Part shown: positions 33,579 through 43,457 of the stretch, one piece after another
Numbering within the stretch: the stretch's first letter is position 1
Layout: each line of letters opens with the position of its first letter
Assembly: GCA_964019335.1 (NCBI GenBank)
Contig: OZ025691.1
Span: 372,001-436,000 of the forward strand
Source: Diplonema japonicum
Lineage: Eukaryota > Euglenozoa > Diplonemea > Diplonemida > Diplonemidae
Direction: 5' to 3'
DNA length: 64,000 nt
Notes under the pieces: model-generated
Seen by the model: only the letters and a program-made list of their open reading frames with translations
Database searches by the model: none
Told to the model about the DNA's origin: nothing
Made by a program: the position numbers and the translations under genes

Positions 33579-34185
33579 TTCTTTGACTGATTTATCGGGT
33601 TCCTTTATGGATTTAGAGAAAGAAGGAAAAGAGAAGAAGAAGAAAAGGATTAAAGAGTGAATTATCTAGAAAAGTACCCCCCTTTTTGATTGTGCTCCGT
33701 TCTCTGTGCTTTTTCAGTAACCCCGACCGTTCCCAGTTTTCTTCTTTTTTTCCCCCCTTTTTTTTCCTTCTCGAGAGTACACACAAATACTGCACATACA
33801 AAGGTTTCTGTTTCCTTTTTTTTTTTTTTTTTTTTTTTTTTTTGGTCCTCCCCCTCCTTTCCCTCGCAAATCCCGGGTGAACTTTGAATTCCTTGTCAGC
33901 AGTTTTATTTTTTATTTTTTATTTTTCTCTCGGGCGTCCTGCCACACCGCAGGTACCCTTAAATGTCTCTTTTTTTTTTATATTATTTTGATTGTCAGTA
34001 CTAAAAAAAAAAAAAAAGAAAAAATTCGTGGGGCTGCAAGCAAATCTTTATTTTAAAAAAAAGAAAAAGAAATATCGACGCTGTTTCTTCTTCCCATTTC
34101 ATTCTTCGATTCCAATTATTTTCCCCTCAAGGCCTATAATTTTCTTTAAAAAAAAAGATTCCCCCCCCCCCCCCCCGTATCCCTC
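32522..34185. other. 1.7-kb non-coding spacer between the two gene arrays
   Basis: Mostly A and T runs, including an unbroken run of 59 T at 32930-32988. It holds one A-tailed R2 repeat in minus orientation (33927-33970). No gene is supported on either strand. Confidence 0.7.
33927..33970 (-). repeat. Short A-tailed repeat R2, copy 2
   Basis: The - strand reads AAGGGTACCTGCGGTGTGGC, then AGGACGCCCGAGAG and an AAAAATAAAAAAT tail. It aligns with the copy at 4201-4256. Confidence 0.55.
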
Positions 34186-34208
34186 TATTTCTTTTTTCAT
34201 CCACCCAG
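34186..34208 (+). promoter_or_regulatory. Predicted trans-splice acceptor
   Basis: A pyrimidine tract ending CATCCACCCAG, then a 15-base purine-only leader (GGAGGGAGGGGGAAA) and ATG 34224. Confidence 0.6.
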
Positions 34209-34223
34209 GGAGGGAGGGGGAAA

Positions 34224-37200
34224 ATGGCATCCCACACCGACCTTCCACGCCTGCCGGTACAACTCCTACCCACTTCAGCATGTGATGAAGCACCACCACC
34301 ACGACAACCCATTCCATCAAAGAAGATGCCAGCGAACACAGTGCCTTCTGTAGATTGTTTTTCATGTTACAAAAGGCCTCTGTCAGCACCATCTGCTCCA
34401 GCGTCTCTTTACACCGAAACAGCAAGACCGGTGTCGGCAGCAGTAAAACAAACAAAAGCCTTCAACACACTTCGAATAGAACACGACATGCAGCTGTACG
34501 AAGCACTGCAGAACAAATGGGACGCGGCACGTCAAACCCGCCACCGGCAAAACATGAAACAAGCAAAGAACATTAAAGACCACAAGTTGAAGCTTCTTAA
34601 GATACGGAAACAGCTGGAAGACACCAAACGTAAAATGGCACGCGACCAGGAGGACACGATCCGAGAGGAGTACTGCAGCAGAATACTTGTAAAACGATCA
34701 TGGTGCACATTGATCAAAGAGGCCCGCATGGATCGATGGATAGGTGTAATCGACATCATAACCCGCAGAGGCATAAACGAGACAATCTCCGATCAGACAG
34801 ATCAGCGCGTAAGGATCGACATCGAAGAACTCTCCCTCCGTGAAACTCTCGGCAGGCGATGCGTATTCCGTATCAGCACTGTTACCGCATCTGTCATTGG
34901 AGACGCGGAGCGTATGAAAGGCTTCAAACTGCAGAAGCAAATTGAACGGAAACGTCGGTTCAAAGCCGAGCAGGAGCAACAGGTCAACAAGGCGGTCAAC
35001 ACTGAACACCAGGAACGCGAGGCGATCCTCAGCAAGGAGATCGTCGGTTGGATGAACTTCGAAAAGACCTTCCAAGCATTCGAAGACGAGCAGCGGCTCA
35101 TCGAAAAAGCAGCCCGGCAACGCAAAAAAGAACTGTTCGTTGAACAGCAACGCGATTTTTCCCGGCAACGACAAGACCTCTCCAACGATGAGGCCCACGA
35201 GCGACCTAAGCTACGCGTCATCGAAGCCGAGCAGCGTTTGGATCTCGCAAAGCTTGAAACACACGAACAACACGAAGCTGCGAAACGCGAAACAGAAAGA
35301 ATCGCGAAGGAAACTGCGGAACTGAGAATTCGACAGCAAGAAGAGCGTCTCCCGCTGCAACACGACGAAGAAGAAATGCGCCTTCACATTGTGGAAGAAG
35401 TCTACTCCCTGCTGCAAAGCATAAAGGAAACGTACAAGACTGGAAAAGAAAGGATCCTCGTCCCCGTGGTACTCGACTCACCTACTATTTGCGCGCACAT
35501 TGCAGGGATCCCCTTCACCTACCCCTTCGGGGAGTGCAAGTTCACGATGAAGCAGAAGTTCAACCCGCATCTGAAGAGCAAGCTGCTGCAGGTGACGATC
35601 GATATCGAGATCGATGGAGACTACCAGAAGGGTGACGACATTAAAATATTCGCGCCTGCGCACGTCCTGCGGAGAGGCTACCCCATCGTCAGGATAGGCA
35701 GCTCTTTCTCATCAGTTTCACGAGTCGCCGTTGTAATGGGCAGAACTAACGAGCAGGGACCCTTCCCATCCTGCTGCAGCAAGTCCCTTGTCACAGCCGA
35801 CACGGCAGTGTCATCATTTGCCGACCAATTGGCAGTGAAATCTATTCCCGAGAACGAGGGCAACAGGTACCTCCGTGCTATGCTCAACATAAGAAGAGAC
35901 CGCGATATTTGCAAAGAAGTAGAGTGGCTGTTACAGAGGATGGCTTTCAGCACCTCCAGCGGGAAGGAATGGACGCCGGAGGACGAGATGCACCACAGAA
36001 CGGTGACAGTGAGGGTTTCTCTGTGCATGACGCCAAGCTCTCACGAGGTGGACTGGGGCGTGAAGCAGTATAAATGTAGCTTGGCGGGGTCCGTCAAGGT
36101 GGAAGCATTCCCCCCACTTCTTTACGTCCCTGAACAGAACAGGTACCTGAAGTACGAGTTAACCAAGGAACGGGTCAGGGACGGGGTCAGAACATCCATG
36201 ATCGCCATGCCCACGCTGACGGCGTTCCACCCCGAGAGGGATGCATCTATGAGCACTCTGCAAATACAACTACATGAACCTTGGGAGGGCGACAGGCTGA
36301 TGCTAAAAGCCGACAACCTCGATGTGCGCGTAACCCCCGTAAAGCCACACAGAATTATCATCATGCACTCGGGTGTCGAGATCTGTGAGTTCACCGACGG
36401 CACGTTGGTCTCTTCGCATGCCCCTTGCTTTGACTTCACCCTGCAGTTTGCTCAAGACACCCCGCAGTGGAAAGTAGGTGACGTGCTTCGAGCAATACGG
36501 TACGCAACACAAACCAAGATGCCCCCCAGACCCCGACGCCACGTGGAAGCCACTTACACGGAGCGAGGCACCAGGTGGCCCGTGGTGGTCAACTGCTGGA
36601 TCAACATCATTTACCATGAGGACATAGGGCCCAACATAGTGAGCCTTTCACAGGTGCCAACGCAAGCCGTCGTGTGGAGGTCCCCTAGCCAGACACCTGA
36701 TACGACTAAGTTTATTGAGCCCGTCATCACGCAGATCGCACCTGGTGGCTTTGTGCAGAATCAGCACTGTATGGGTGTCATAGGATGTGGGATGCCAATG
36801 CTTAAGGGAGGAAGCATGACGTTCAAGATCGACCAGGGGGTGCAGCAGGGGGACACGCTGCTGCTACATGGTCTTCCTGAGCACGTTGTCCTGGAGGGAA
36901 ACAAGATACGAATTCACGGAGAAGAGCTGGCAAGGTTAACAAGCGAGGTAGGTGGGACGCACAGTGCAGGGACGTACGAAGGCTCCACATCGAGCGCGTG
37001 GTTGAAGATAGAGTTTCTTGCGCGTCCGTTTTTGGAGGAGGAGGTAAACGTGCTGGTGACACACATATGCTTCACGAACAACGGGGCCACACACAGCGGC
37101 ACGCGGTGGATCACAGCGAGCGTCATCATACCTGATCCGCTAATGCCTGCTGCCCCTTCTGCGAAGGACAGAACAAGCGTACGCGTGTGCCTGCCGATCA

Positions 37201-40052
37201 TGACAATCCCACCAAGGTATCTCTCGCAGAAGTACATCGAGCATGAAGGTCTAAAGCGCTTCGGGCAATTCGAGATCCCTGAGCCGGTCTTCAAGGACGA
37301 CGAGCTTGTCGCCATGTACGACGGTGGGTGCCTCGTGGTCGAGATCCTCGAAGGTTTGCACCCCGCCGACAGCCTCGGTCTGTGTACGCCTCTGGGAAAA
37401 GAATTCGAGCTCGTCTCAGCAAAGCACGACATCCTTACAAAAATAAAAATGGGCAAGGCCTTTGTGGGACACTTCACACCCCACCGACCCGGCACCTCAA
37501 AGCTCACCATTCGACTCGGAAAGGCCGCTGACAGAAGAAGATCCCTTGACACAGCTAAGCGGCCTGTGGCAAGGGTTCGAAAACGTGAGTTAATGCTGCT
37601 GTTCAAGAACTTGTATTATTCCCACGACTCTGATGACCCCACCTGCCTTAAGAAGGTGCTGCGTGTGTCTGCGACTGACATGTACGGTGCGCTGTCGCAA
37701 GCAGTGCTCGAGATCGTGATCCAGCCCATCAACGACAAGACGGAGGTCAAGCTGGACAAGTACAACCTTACGTACCGCCAGGCATCGCAAGAGGATCTAC
37801 GAGGCTTCCGTATTGCTGCCGGTGCTGTCTTCACCGACCCAGATACATCGGAGTTCTCGAAAGGCGGCTACGTGTCTGTAGAGCTGTCGTCGGGGGGGCT
37901 GAAGCCATACGACAAGCTGAGCGTCATGAGCATCGAACAGCAGAACACCCTGTACAAAAAGGAAGGGATAGATCGGCCGTTCGTGACTCTGGGACCGACA
38001 ACAGGCGATACCACCCCGGTGATGATGAACTGGCTGCAGGTGGGAACTTTTGAAACGAAAGGAGGAAAGAACTCGTCTCTTAAATTCGATATAGGGTTAA
38101 AAGAAAAGTGGCCGGGATGGGAAACACTGAAGGTGAAGTGCGGCAAAACGGAAGCTGGGAGCGGAAGGAGAAGAAGCAGACAAAGTGACGGGTCAGCGAA
38201 GAGTTTGAGATACTCCCTCACGAGTTTCAGGAGGAGGTCTTCAGTGCGACGGCCGAGCAGCTATTATGGACTACCGTTGGACGCAGCTGCTCACCTTCTG
38301 CAGAGCGTCGTATACAGCAACGTCTCGGAAGGTTCCACGGTGAAGTCGGGGAACAGGATGTACACAATACGCGTCAATGCAGGCGACGACGTCACCGACA
38401 CACGTGTGAAGGTCGTGGTCGACGTGCACCCGCCCTTGTTGTCCATTCCTGTTGGTGCCTCGTCACAAATCACATACATGGAAGGTAGTGAATACCTCCC
38501 CATCTGTTCCCGCTTCAAGGTCGGGATCGATCATAAAGCGTCATTCAAGCGAGGATACCTTACAGTAAACTTCTCGCGAGGCCGTTCCGAGGACCAAGAC
38601 TCCATCGCCTTCCACGACCCGCTCAACGAGTACGTGTCCACGTCTCAAAACGGTGCATGGGGCAACCTGCGCACGGAGCGCCCGGAGATCACACTGGGGA
38701 AGATACGGACCACCCCGACGAGGATCGACATCTTGTTTACACCCAACGGGCTTATGAACTACAAGCACTTCACGAAGGTTCTCAAATGCATCTGCTTCTA
38801 CAACGATTCGGTGACACCAAATACCATTTCCATCAGATTTATAAGTATATGCGCGGTGTGGGGGAAGGACACTTTGCCGAAGCCTGCAGATGAGCTCACC
38901 ATGGTCGAAGAGGACGAGCCTGGCTACGAACAATGCACATTGGAGCTGGCCGTAAAAGTAGAGGCAGTGGACAACCCAACCGAGATCAACATCCCACGGC
39001 ATGAGTTGTACTGCTGTGCGGGTGTAGTGGGTGTCGAGGTGGACCCATTGCAGATCGCAGAGGGGGTCACGGTGACTGACCCCGACACACCTGTCTTCGA
39101 GGAAGGCTCCGAGGTGACGGTCGAAGTGCTCGGCGGAAGTACATCAGACACCTTGGACATCACATACGCCTCGCTCCCCGACGGCCTAGCCCTCACAGGG
39201 ACGTCTATCATGTGCGAACAGGCACACATCGCAACCATCCATAAGGATGTCCCTCCGAAGATTTCTTTCAAGCTCGACAACTGCCCTATCGACGCCATCG
39301 CGTGCGTCTTAGAACGAGTCGTATACAGGTACATGGGCATTGTAAAGCGCCAGACGAAGAAATCAGTGCAGGTTACAATCCGATCGCTGATCTCGTCCTT
39401 TGAGCTGGGCACCTCGGTGTCGACAACACGTGTGAAGCTGGCTGTCTACGTGCTGCCTCCACCTTTGGAGTACTCTGCAAGCTCGTGTTCCCTCCAGCAG
39501 AAGATGTGCAACCCGCTGCACATGATTTCAAGTGGATGCAAGGTAAGCAGCACGATAGGTGTCGTGTTCCACTTCGAGCTCATCAAACCACCGAAGAAGG
39601 GGAGGTTCTCAAAGAATGCTGCCATCCGCACTGCAGTCGATGGGATCGTGCCTCGTGTGTTCTGGTTGCCCTTCGAGAGCCTGGAATGGATACACAATTT
39701 GCGCGAGCCCACTGAAGACGATTTCCTGAAGTTTACAAGTTTGCCCGGCGAGTACCAGACCAAGCCTGTTGAACACGGGTGGGATGTCTCTTACAAGAAC
39801 GAGAAGGTCTGCACGGTCACCACACCCCCTAAGGAGCTCTTCACGACAGATGGGGACCCTTTCTATGTTAGCCACGAGGTCCACATCGCCATGTCCACCA
39901 AGCAAAACTATCCGACAAAAATAGTGATGCCCATCCTTCGCTCTGTTATCTACCTCCAGACATGTACAGACAACAGCCGATGTGCCCCTGCATCTGAGGT
40001 ATTACAGTGTCTTTCTCTTTTTTTCTTTTCGGGGAACACTGGGTTCGGATAA
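34224..40052 (+). CDS. Giant protein with N-terminal coiled coil and tandem cadherin-like beta repeats
   Basis: The frame codes 1942 residues. There is no signal peptide or TM segment. About 75-160 and 230-410 are basic, charged coiled coil. From about 430 the protein is beta-rich, with at least six repeats of a pattern seen in cadherin-like tandem repeats: a start such as VFTDPDTSEFSKGGYVSVEL (about 1202) or VTVTDPDTPVFEEGSEVTVE (about 1614), and an edge such as VLRAIRYATQ (754), VTHICFTNN (945), LLFKNLYYSH (1125), LLQSVVYSNV (1358), LKCICFYND (1520) and LERVVYRYM (1696). The role is unknown; a cytosolic or flagellar structural protein is likely. The C-terminus is uncertain: GTATTA at 39999 looks like a donor, and splicing to 40139 would fuse the OTU reading frame in phase. 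Confidence 0.8.
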   Translation: MASHTDLPRLPVQLLPTSACDEAPPPRQPIPSKKMPANTVPSVDCFSCYKRPLSAPSAPASLYTETARPVSAAVKQTKAFNTLRIEHDMQLYEALQNKWDAARQTRHRQNMKQAKNIKDHKLKLLKIRKQLEDTKRKMARDQEDTIREEYCSRILVKRSWCTLIKEARMDRWIGVIDIITRRGINETISDQTDQRVRIDIEELSLRETLGRRCVFRISTVTASVIGDAERMKGFKLQKQIERKRRFKAEQEQQVNKAVNTEHQEREAILSKEIVGWMNFEKTFQAFEDEQRLIEKAARQRKKELFVEQQRDFSRQRQDLSNDEAHERPKLRVIEAEQRLDLAKLETHEQHEAAKRETERIAKETAELRIRQQEERLPLQHDEEEMRLHIVEEVYSLLQSIKETYKTGKERILVPVVLDSPTICAHIAGIPFTYPFGECKFTMKQKFNPHLKSKLLQVTIDIEIDGDYQKGDDIKIFAPAHVLRRGYPIVRIGSSFSSVSRVAVVMGRTNEQGPFPSCCSKSLVTADTAVSSFADQLAVKSIPENEGNRYLRAMLNIRRDRDICKEVEWLLQRMAFSTSSGKEWTPEDEMHHRTVTVRVSLCMTPSSHEVDWGVKQYKCSLAGSVKVEAFPPLLYVPEQNRYLKYELTKERVRDGVRTSMIAMPTLTAFHPERDASMSTLQIQLHEPWEGDRLMLKADNLDVRVTPVKPHRIIIMHSGVEICEFTDGTLVSSHAPCFDFTLQFAQDTPQWKVGDVLRAIRYATQTKMPPRPRRHVEATYTERGTRWPVVVNCWINIIYHEDIGPNIVSLSQVPTQAVVWRSPSQTPDTTKFIEPVITQIAPGGFVQNQHCMGVIGCGMPMLKGGSMTFKIDQGVQQGDTLLLHGLPEHVVLEGNKIRIHGEELARLTSEVGGTHSAGTYEGSTSSAWLKIEFLARPFLEEEVNVLVTHICFTNNGATHSGTRWITASVIIPDPLMPAAPSAKDRTSVRVCLPIMTIPPRYLSQKYIEHEGLKRFGQFEIPEPVFKDDELVAMYDGGCLVVEILEGLHPADSLGLCTPLGKEFELVSAKHDILTKIKMGKAFVGHFTPHRPGTSKLTIRLGKAADRRRSLDTAKRPVARVRKRELMLLFKNLYYSHDSDDPTCLKKVLRVSATDMYGALSQAVLEIVIQPINDKTEVKLDKYNLTYRQASQEDLRGFRIAAGAVFTDPDTSEFSKGGYVSVELSSGGLKPYDKLSVMSIEQQNTLYKKEGIDRPFVTLGPTTGDTTPVMMNWLQVGTFETKGGKNSSLKFDIGLKEKWPGWETLKVKCGKTEAGSGRRRSRQSDGSAKSLRYSLTSFRRRSSVRRPSSYYGLPLDAAAHLLQSVVYSNVSEGSTVKSGNRMYTIRVNAGDDVTDTRVKVVVDVHPPLLSIPVGASSQITYMEGSEYLPICSRFKVGIDHKASFKRGYLTVNFSRGRSEDQDSIAFHDPLNEYVSTSQNGAWGNLRTERPEITLGKIRTTPTRIDILFTPNGLMNYKHFTKVLKCICFYNDSVTPNTISIRFISICAVWGKDTLPKPADELTMVEEDEPGYEQCTLELAVKVEAVDNPTEINIPRHELYCCAGVVGVEVDPLQIAEGVTVTDPDTPVFEEGSEVTVEVLGGSTSDTLDITYASLPDGLALTGTSIMCEQAHIATIHKDVPPKISFKLDNCPIDAIACVLERVVYRYMGIVKRQTKKSVQVTIRSLISSFELGTSVSTTRVKLAVYVLPPPLEYSASSCSLQQKMCNPLHMISSGCKVSSTIGVVFHFELIKPPKKGRFSKNAAIRTAVDGIVPRVFWLPFESLEWIHNLREPTEDDFLKFTSLPGEYQTKPVEHGWDVSYKNEKVCTVTTPPKELFTTDGDPFYVSHEVHIAMSTKQNYPTKIVMPILRSVIYLQTCTDNSRCAPASEVLQCLSLFFFSGNTGFG

Positions 40053-40059
40053 TCAAAAG

Positions 40060-40816
40060 TCACGACGACAAAAATGCCACCGCAAGGCCGAGGTGGAGCC
40101 TCCACGACGGCGGTTCCTGGGCGGCTTCCTCTCATAAGGGGAAGTCCGGCGAATCCACCAGGCCGAAGACGAGGGAAGCGGTGCAGGATCTAGCCAATAG
40201 GCTGGAGGGTTGGAAGGTGGTAGACACCGGAAGAAGGCAGGGAGAGTGCTTCTTCGAGGCGGTGTCGTACGCGGTGCACGGCGCGAGGGACGAGGCGGGG
40301 GCGCTGCGGGAGGTGGTGGCCTCTCATCTGGCAGGGAAGGACTACTCCTCTTTCATGATAGCGGAGGAAGGGGAGAAGGCTGCGGCGTGGAAGGAGTACC
40401 AGAGGCTGGTAGCTCTTTCGGGAACGTGGGCGGACAGGCTGACTGTCAGCACGATGTCCGTGGTGATGGGACGCAAGATCTGTGTCTTTGCTGCGAGGGA
40501 TGACGTCCTCACCCTGAGCTGCTTCGAGCCGGGGAATAGGAATGAGGTACCAGACACGGCCACGCTATGGCTGGGTTATGTGGAGGGCCACTACGTCTGC
40601 GCGGTGAAAGGGGAGGACTCGAAGATGCCTACCACTACAGCGTATGTGCCGCCGGTGAGGATCCCGCTCCCCATCCGCAGCGAGGGCGCGAGGGACGGGA
40701 AGAAGAAGGAGCGGCAAGCCGGCACGCAAGGCCGTCATCGCTTGCCTTGCCGAGGACGAGTGGCAGCCACCGCAGGCACCAGACAGCAACCGCAGAACGG
40801 TGACCGATTAGTGTGA
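40060..40816 (+). CDS. OTU-type cysteine protease domain, start unresolved
   Basis: A frame open from before 40060 to TGA 40816 codes an OTU deubiquitinase-like domain. DTGRRQGECFFEAVSYAV supplies the catalytic Cys, GTWADRLTVSTMSVVMGRKI and CVFAARD the core, and LGYVEGHYVCAV the catalytic His. OTU enzymes cleave ubiquitin linkages. No in-frame ATG precedes the Cys; the first is near 40357. Either the domain is the last exon of the giant upstream gene (39998 joined to 40139), or it starts at ATG 40074 in another frame with a one-base error between. The C-terminal tail also reads better in another frame from about 40713 (KPARKAVIACLAEDEWQPP, stop TAG at about 40809), so indels or decay are possible. 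Confidence 0.65.
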
Positions 40817-41056
40817 ATTTCTCCCTGAACGGTGAGCACCCACCCGCACACCGGAATTTATCAAATTTTCGTTGCATACACTCACACAGAGCAACCCTCA
40901 AATCTTGCTGAAGTTGTGCACCATGCTGCCAACCCTTTCTGATAACAGTATCGTCGTGCACGACCACTTTCAGATCCGACCTTCGGTTCTTTCGAGCTGA
41001 TCATCTTTCTCTTTTTTTTTTCTTTTTGAACAAGATAAATGAGTAATGATAACCCC

Positions 41057-41104
41057 TTTTTTTAAGCACATCTCTTAACCTTTTGTTGATATTTACCTAC
41101 ACAG
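41057..41104 (+). promoter_or_regulatory. Predicted trans-splice acceptor
   Basis: A T-rich tract ending ACCTACACAG only four bases before ATG 41109, so the leader would be almost entirely spliced leader. Confidence 0.6.
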
Positions 41105-41108
41105 TGTG

Positions 41109-43457
41109 ATGCTGATATGGCTCACGGTCATCACCTTGCTGTGCCCTCTGCTGTGTGATGGTGGGCACTCGCTGCTGTATGTCGACTGGGATGAAGAAGT
41201 ACAGCAGGTGCACAGTGCAAGCATTGGGAACGTGTCAGCAGTTATGATGGAAGTAGCACGTCGGCACATGCTTCATGAGGTGGGCAGTGTACCTGACATC
41301 AGTGTAGTTGCAATGGACGACAACTGTGACGTGCTCCAGGTGCTACAGGCGATGCAGGATATGAGAAACCTTAGCTACGTGGGTGTCATTGGGTCCAGAT
41401 GCTCAACGACGACTGAGGTCATGTCCCGTGTGTGCAACTTGTACAAAAAGCCCCTTGTAGGTTACTCAAGTCCCTCATTGCTATTTGACGATAAAAAGCG
41501 CCACCCGTATTTCCTCAGAACGTCAGGTTCGTACCACACTGAGATAAACGCGTGGGTGTCCGTGTTCCGCAGCGCAGGTTGGATGAAGGTCAGCCTCCTT
41601 GTGGACGCGATGGCCTTCAACACGCTCGCACAGCTCGTCACCTCCTTTGCTTCCTTTGGCATTGAGGTTGTCTTCTCCGCTGTCTACAGCTCCGACATGC
41701 ACCAAGCACTGCGCGAGCTCAAGCAGTCCAGCACCAGGATCATCTTGATGATTGTGGAAAGCGACTCCTGCTCGGAATGGAGCAAAGTGGTCGAGGAGGT
41801 TGGCTTGCGGGAGAGCGACGGGTACTACTGGATCACCACATGCGGCATGCTTCGGGCAGGGTCCCTTTACTGGAAGTACCGCATGCACAACGTCTTCGCA
41901 CAACGGGTGAACGACGTGGACAGCACCCTCGGGGCACCCACCATGCACGATGCCTTCGTGGCCGACGCCTTCTACATATTCTTTAGATCCGTCTATGACA
42001 TGGAGCAAGTAGGCTTGGATGTCACCAACGGGACACTTCTCTACCACCACCTGCGGTCCCTTAAGGCAACGTGTCCCAGTGGAATGCCCTGCAGCTGGGA
42101 CAACTTAGGGAACAGAGTAGAGGGTCTCTTCCTCGATCTCTTCTACAATAACATAAATTTAGAGGCGCAGATCGTAGGCACGTTCTCACACAGTGCAGGG
42201 ATGTTCAACGCCTCAGCTATGCGGTGGGGCTCGCAGTTAGCCAACAAAATACCCAACTTTGAGTGGGAAAGCACAGAAAGCAACAAGGTGATCATCCCTG
42301 CGCTGGGGTCTGCATTGAGCTTTCTGCTCCTCCTCGCTGTGGGGGTGTTGCTGTATAAAAGGAGGCTCAGCAAGCAATACAAGGAACTGTTCCACGCTAA
42401 CCAGTTGCTTGAGGAATACGCGGTGGCCATTGGGCACATGGACCTCCACAAGGTCAACGATTTGAAGAAGATCGAGAACCCAAGCAGGGCGGAGATGGCG
42501 TTGCTGAGCATCTTCACGTCTCTAAAAACATACAAGATGTTCCTTCCCGAAGTGGTCTTCGGCTCGGAGAGCGAAGATGTGTACGTGACTCTGAGCAGCT
42601 CGACCGACAACTCCATAACAAGGGTGAAGATGGACATGAGAGTGGTGGAGCTGTGCTGCGTGCACATTGTGTACTCCTTGCCGGAGGAATGGACCGCTGA
42701 GAAGGTTACAGTGTGGGTCGCGTTGTTCTTGGAGACAGTGACCGAAAGCATTAAGGGGAGCAAAGTGGCATGCTCGTTGTCGCACATGGACTTCTCCGCC
42801 AACATCAGATGGAACGCACCAGGCGTTTCCATAGCTGACATAGCCGTCGAGACGGCCATCTCCCTTGTACAGTCAGCTGCTTACAAAAAGCTCATCAAAA
42901 AAGGGAACATTGGTATGGGTGTTGCTCGGGGGGTGGCCTCAACGGGGAACCTCGGGAACTCCCAGATAAAGCAAAGCAACATATCCGGCACGGGCCTTAA
43001 CTACGCTGCGACGCTTGCTTGGCTGTCACATTCAACAAAACGGCCTGTTGTGGTGTCCGCAAAGCTCAAATCCGTTTGCTCGATACGTGTGCGGTTTTCT
43101 GTGATTGACTACATCCAACCCATGACGCCGGAGGGCCCGCTTCCTGATGAGCTAGTTTATGAAGCGTTGAGCCTTTGCGAGCCTGATGCTAATGAATGGA
43201 TGTATCAGCTGGAAGAGATCGAGACGCATGCCATGGACCCAACCGCCGCCTTGTGGGGCCATGCGGAAGCTAAAGAGTGGGATACTTTGAGACAAGTTAT
43301 GCAGCAGTACAAAGGCGACCTCCCGCCGTCCCTCATCGAAACCCTTGAGCGGTGTGGCCCAAGGCGGTGTACCTTTATATGTTATGCAGTAGACCAGTAT
43401 CAGTACACAGACGCGATGGACTCAACAAGCAGTACCGAGGTGCTATTTGCTGAGTAA
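41109..43457 (+). CDS. Single-pass receptor with periplasmic-binding-like ectodomain and degenerate cyclase-like domain
   Basis: 782 residues, one exon. A signal peptide (MLIWLTVITLLCPLLCDGG) precedes an ectodomain to about 390 that resembles type 1 periplasmic-binding/ANF-receptor folds: VGVIGSRCSTTTEVMSRVCN, PLVGYSSPSLLF, FLRTSGSYHTEINAWVSVFR. One TM helix lies at about 396-415. The cytosolic part looks like a class III nucleotide cyclase: FLPEVVF (about 479), GNIGMGVARGVASTGNLG (about 601), ISGTGLNYAATLAWLS (about 629) and VVVSAKLKS. This is the layout of trypanosomatid receptor adenylyl cyclases. The expected first metal-binding Asp is replaced (CCVHIVYSL) and the second motif reads LSHMDFSANI, so it is probably catalytically weak or dead. 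ATG 41109 was chosen because it follows the acceptor and starts the signal peptide. Confidence 0.8.
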   Translation: MLIWLTVITLLCPLLCDGGHSLLYVDWDEEVQQVHSASIGNVSAVMMEVARRHMLHEVGSVPDISVVAMDDNCDVLQVLQAMQDMRNLSYVGVIGSRCSTTTEVMSRVCNLYKKPLVGYSSPSLLFDDKKRHPYFLRTSGSYHTEINAWVSVFRSAGWMKVSLLVDAMAFNTLAQLVTSFASFGIEVVFSAVYSSDMHQALRELKQSSTRIILMIVESDSCSEWSKVVEEVGLRESDGYYWITTCGMLRAGSLYWKYRMHNVFAQRVNDVDSTLGAPTMHDAFVADAFYIFFRSVYDMEQVGLDVTNGTLLYHHLRSLKATCPSGMPCSWDNLGNRVEGLFLDLFYNNINLEAQIVGTFSHSAGMFNASAMRWGSQLANKIPNFEWESTESNKVIIPALGSALSFLLLLAVGVLLYKRRLSKQYKELFHANQLLEEYAVAIGHMDLHKVNDLKKIENPSRAEMALLSIFTSLKTYKMFLPEVVFGSESEDVYVTLSSSTDNSITRVKMDMRVVELCCVHIVYSLPEEWTAEKVTVWVALFLETVTESIKGSKVACSLSHMDFSANIRWNAPGVSIADIAVETAISLVQSAAYKKLIKKGNIGMGVARGVASTGNLGNSQIKQSNISGTGLNYAATLAWLSHSTKRPVVVSAKLKSVCSIRVRFSVIDYIQPMTPEGPLPDELVYEALSLCEPDANEWMYQLEEIETHAMDPTAALWGHAEAKEWDTLRQVMQQYKGDLPPSLIETLERCGPRRCTFICYAVDQYQYTDAMDSTSSTEVLFAE

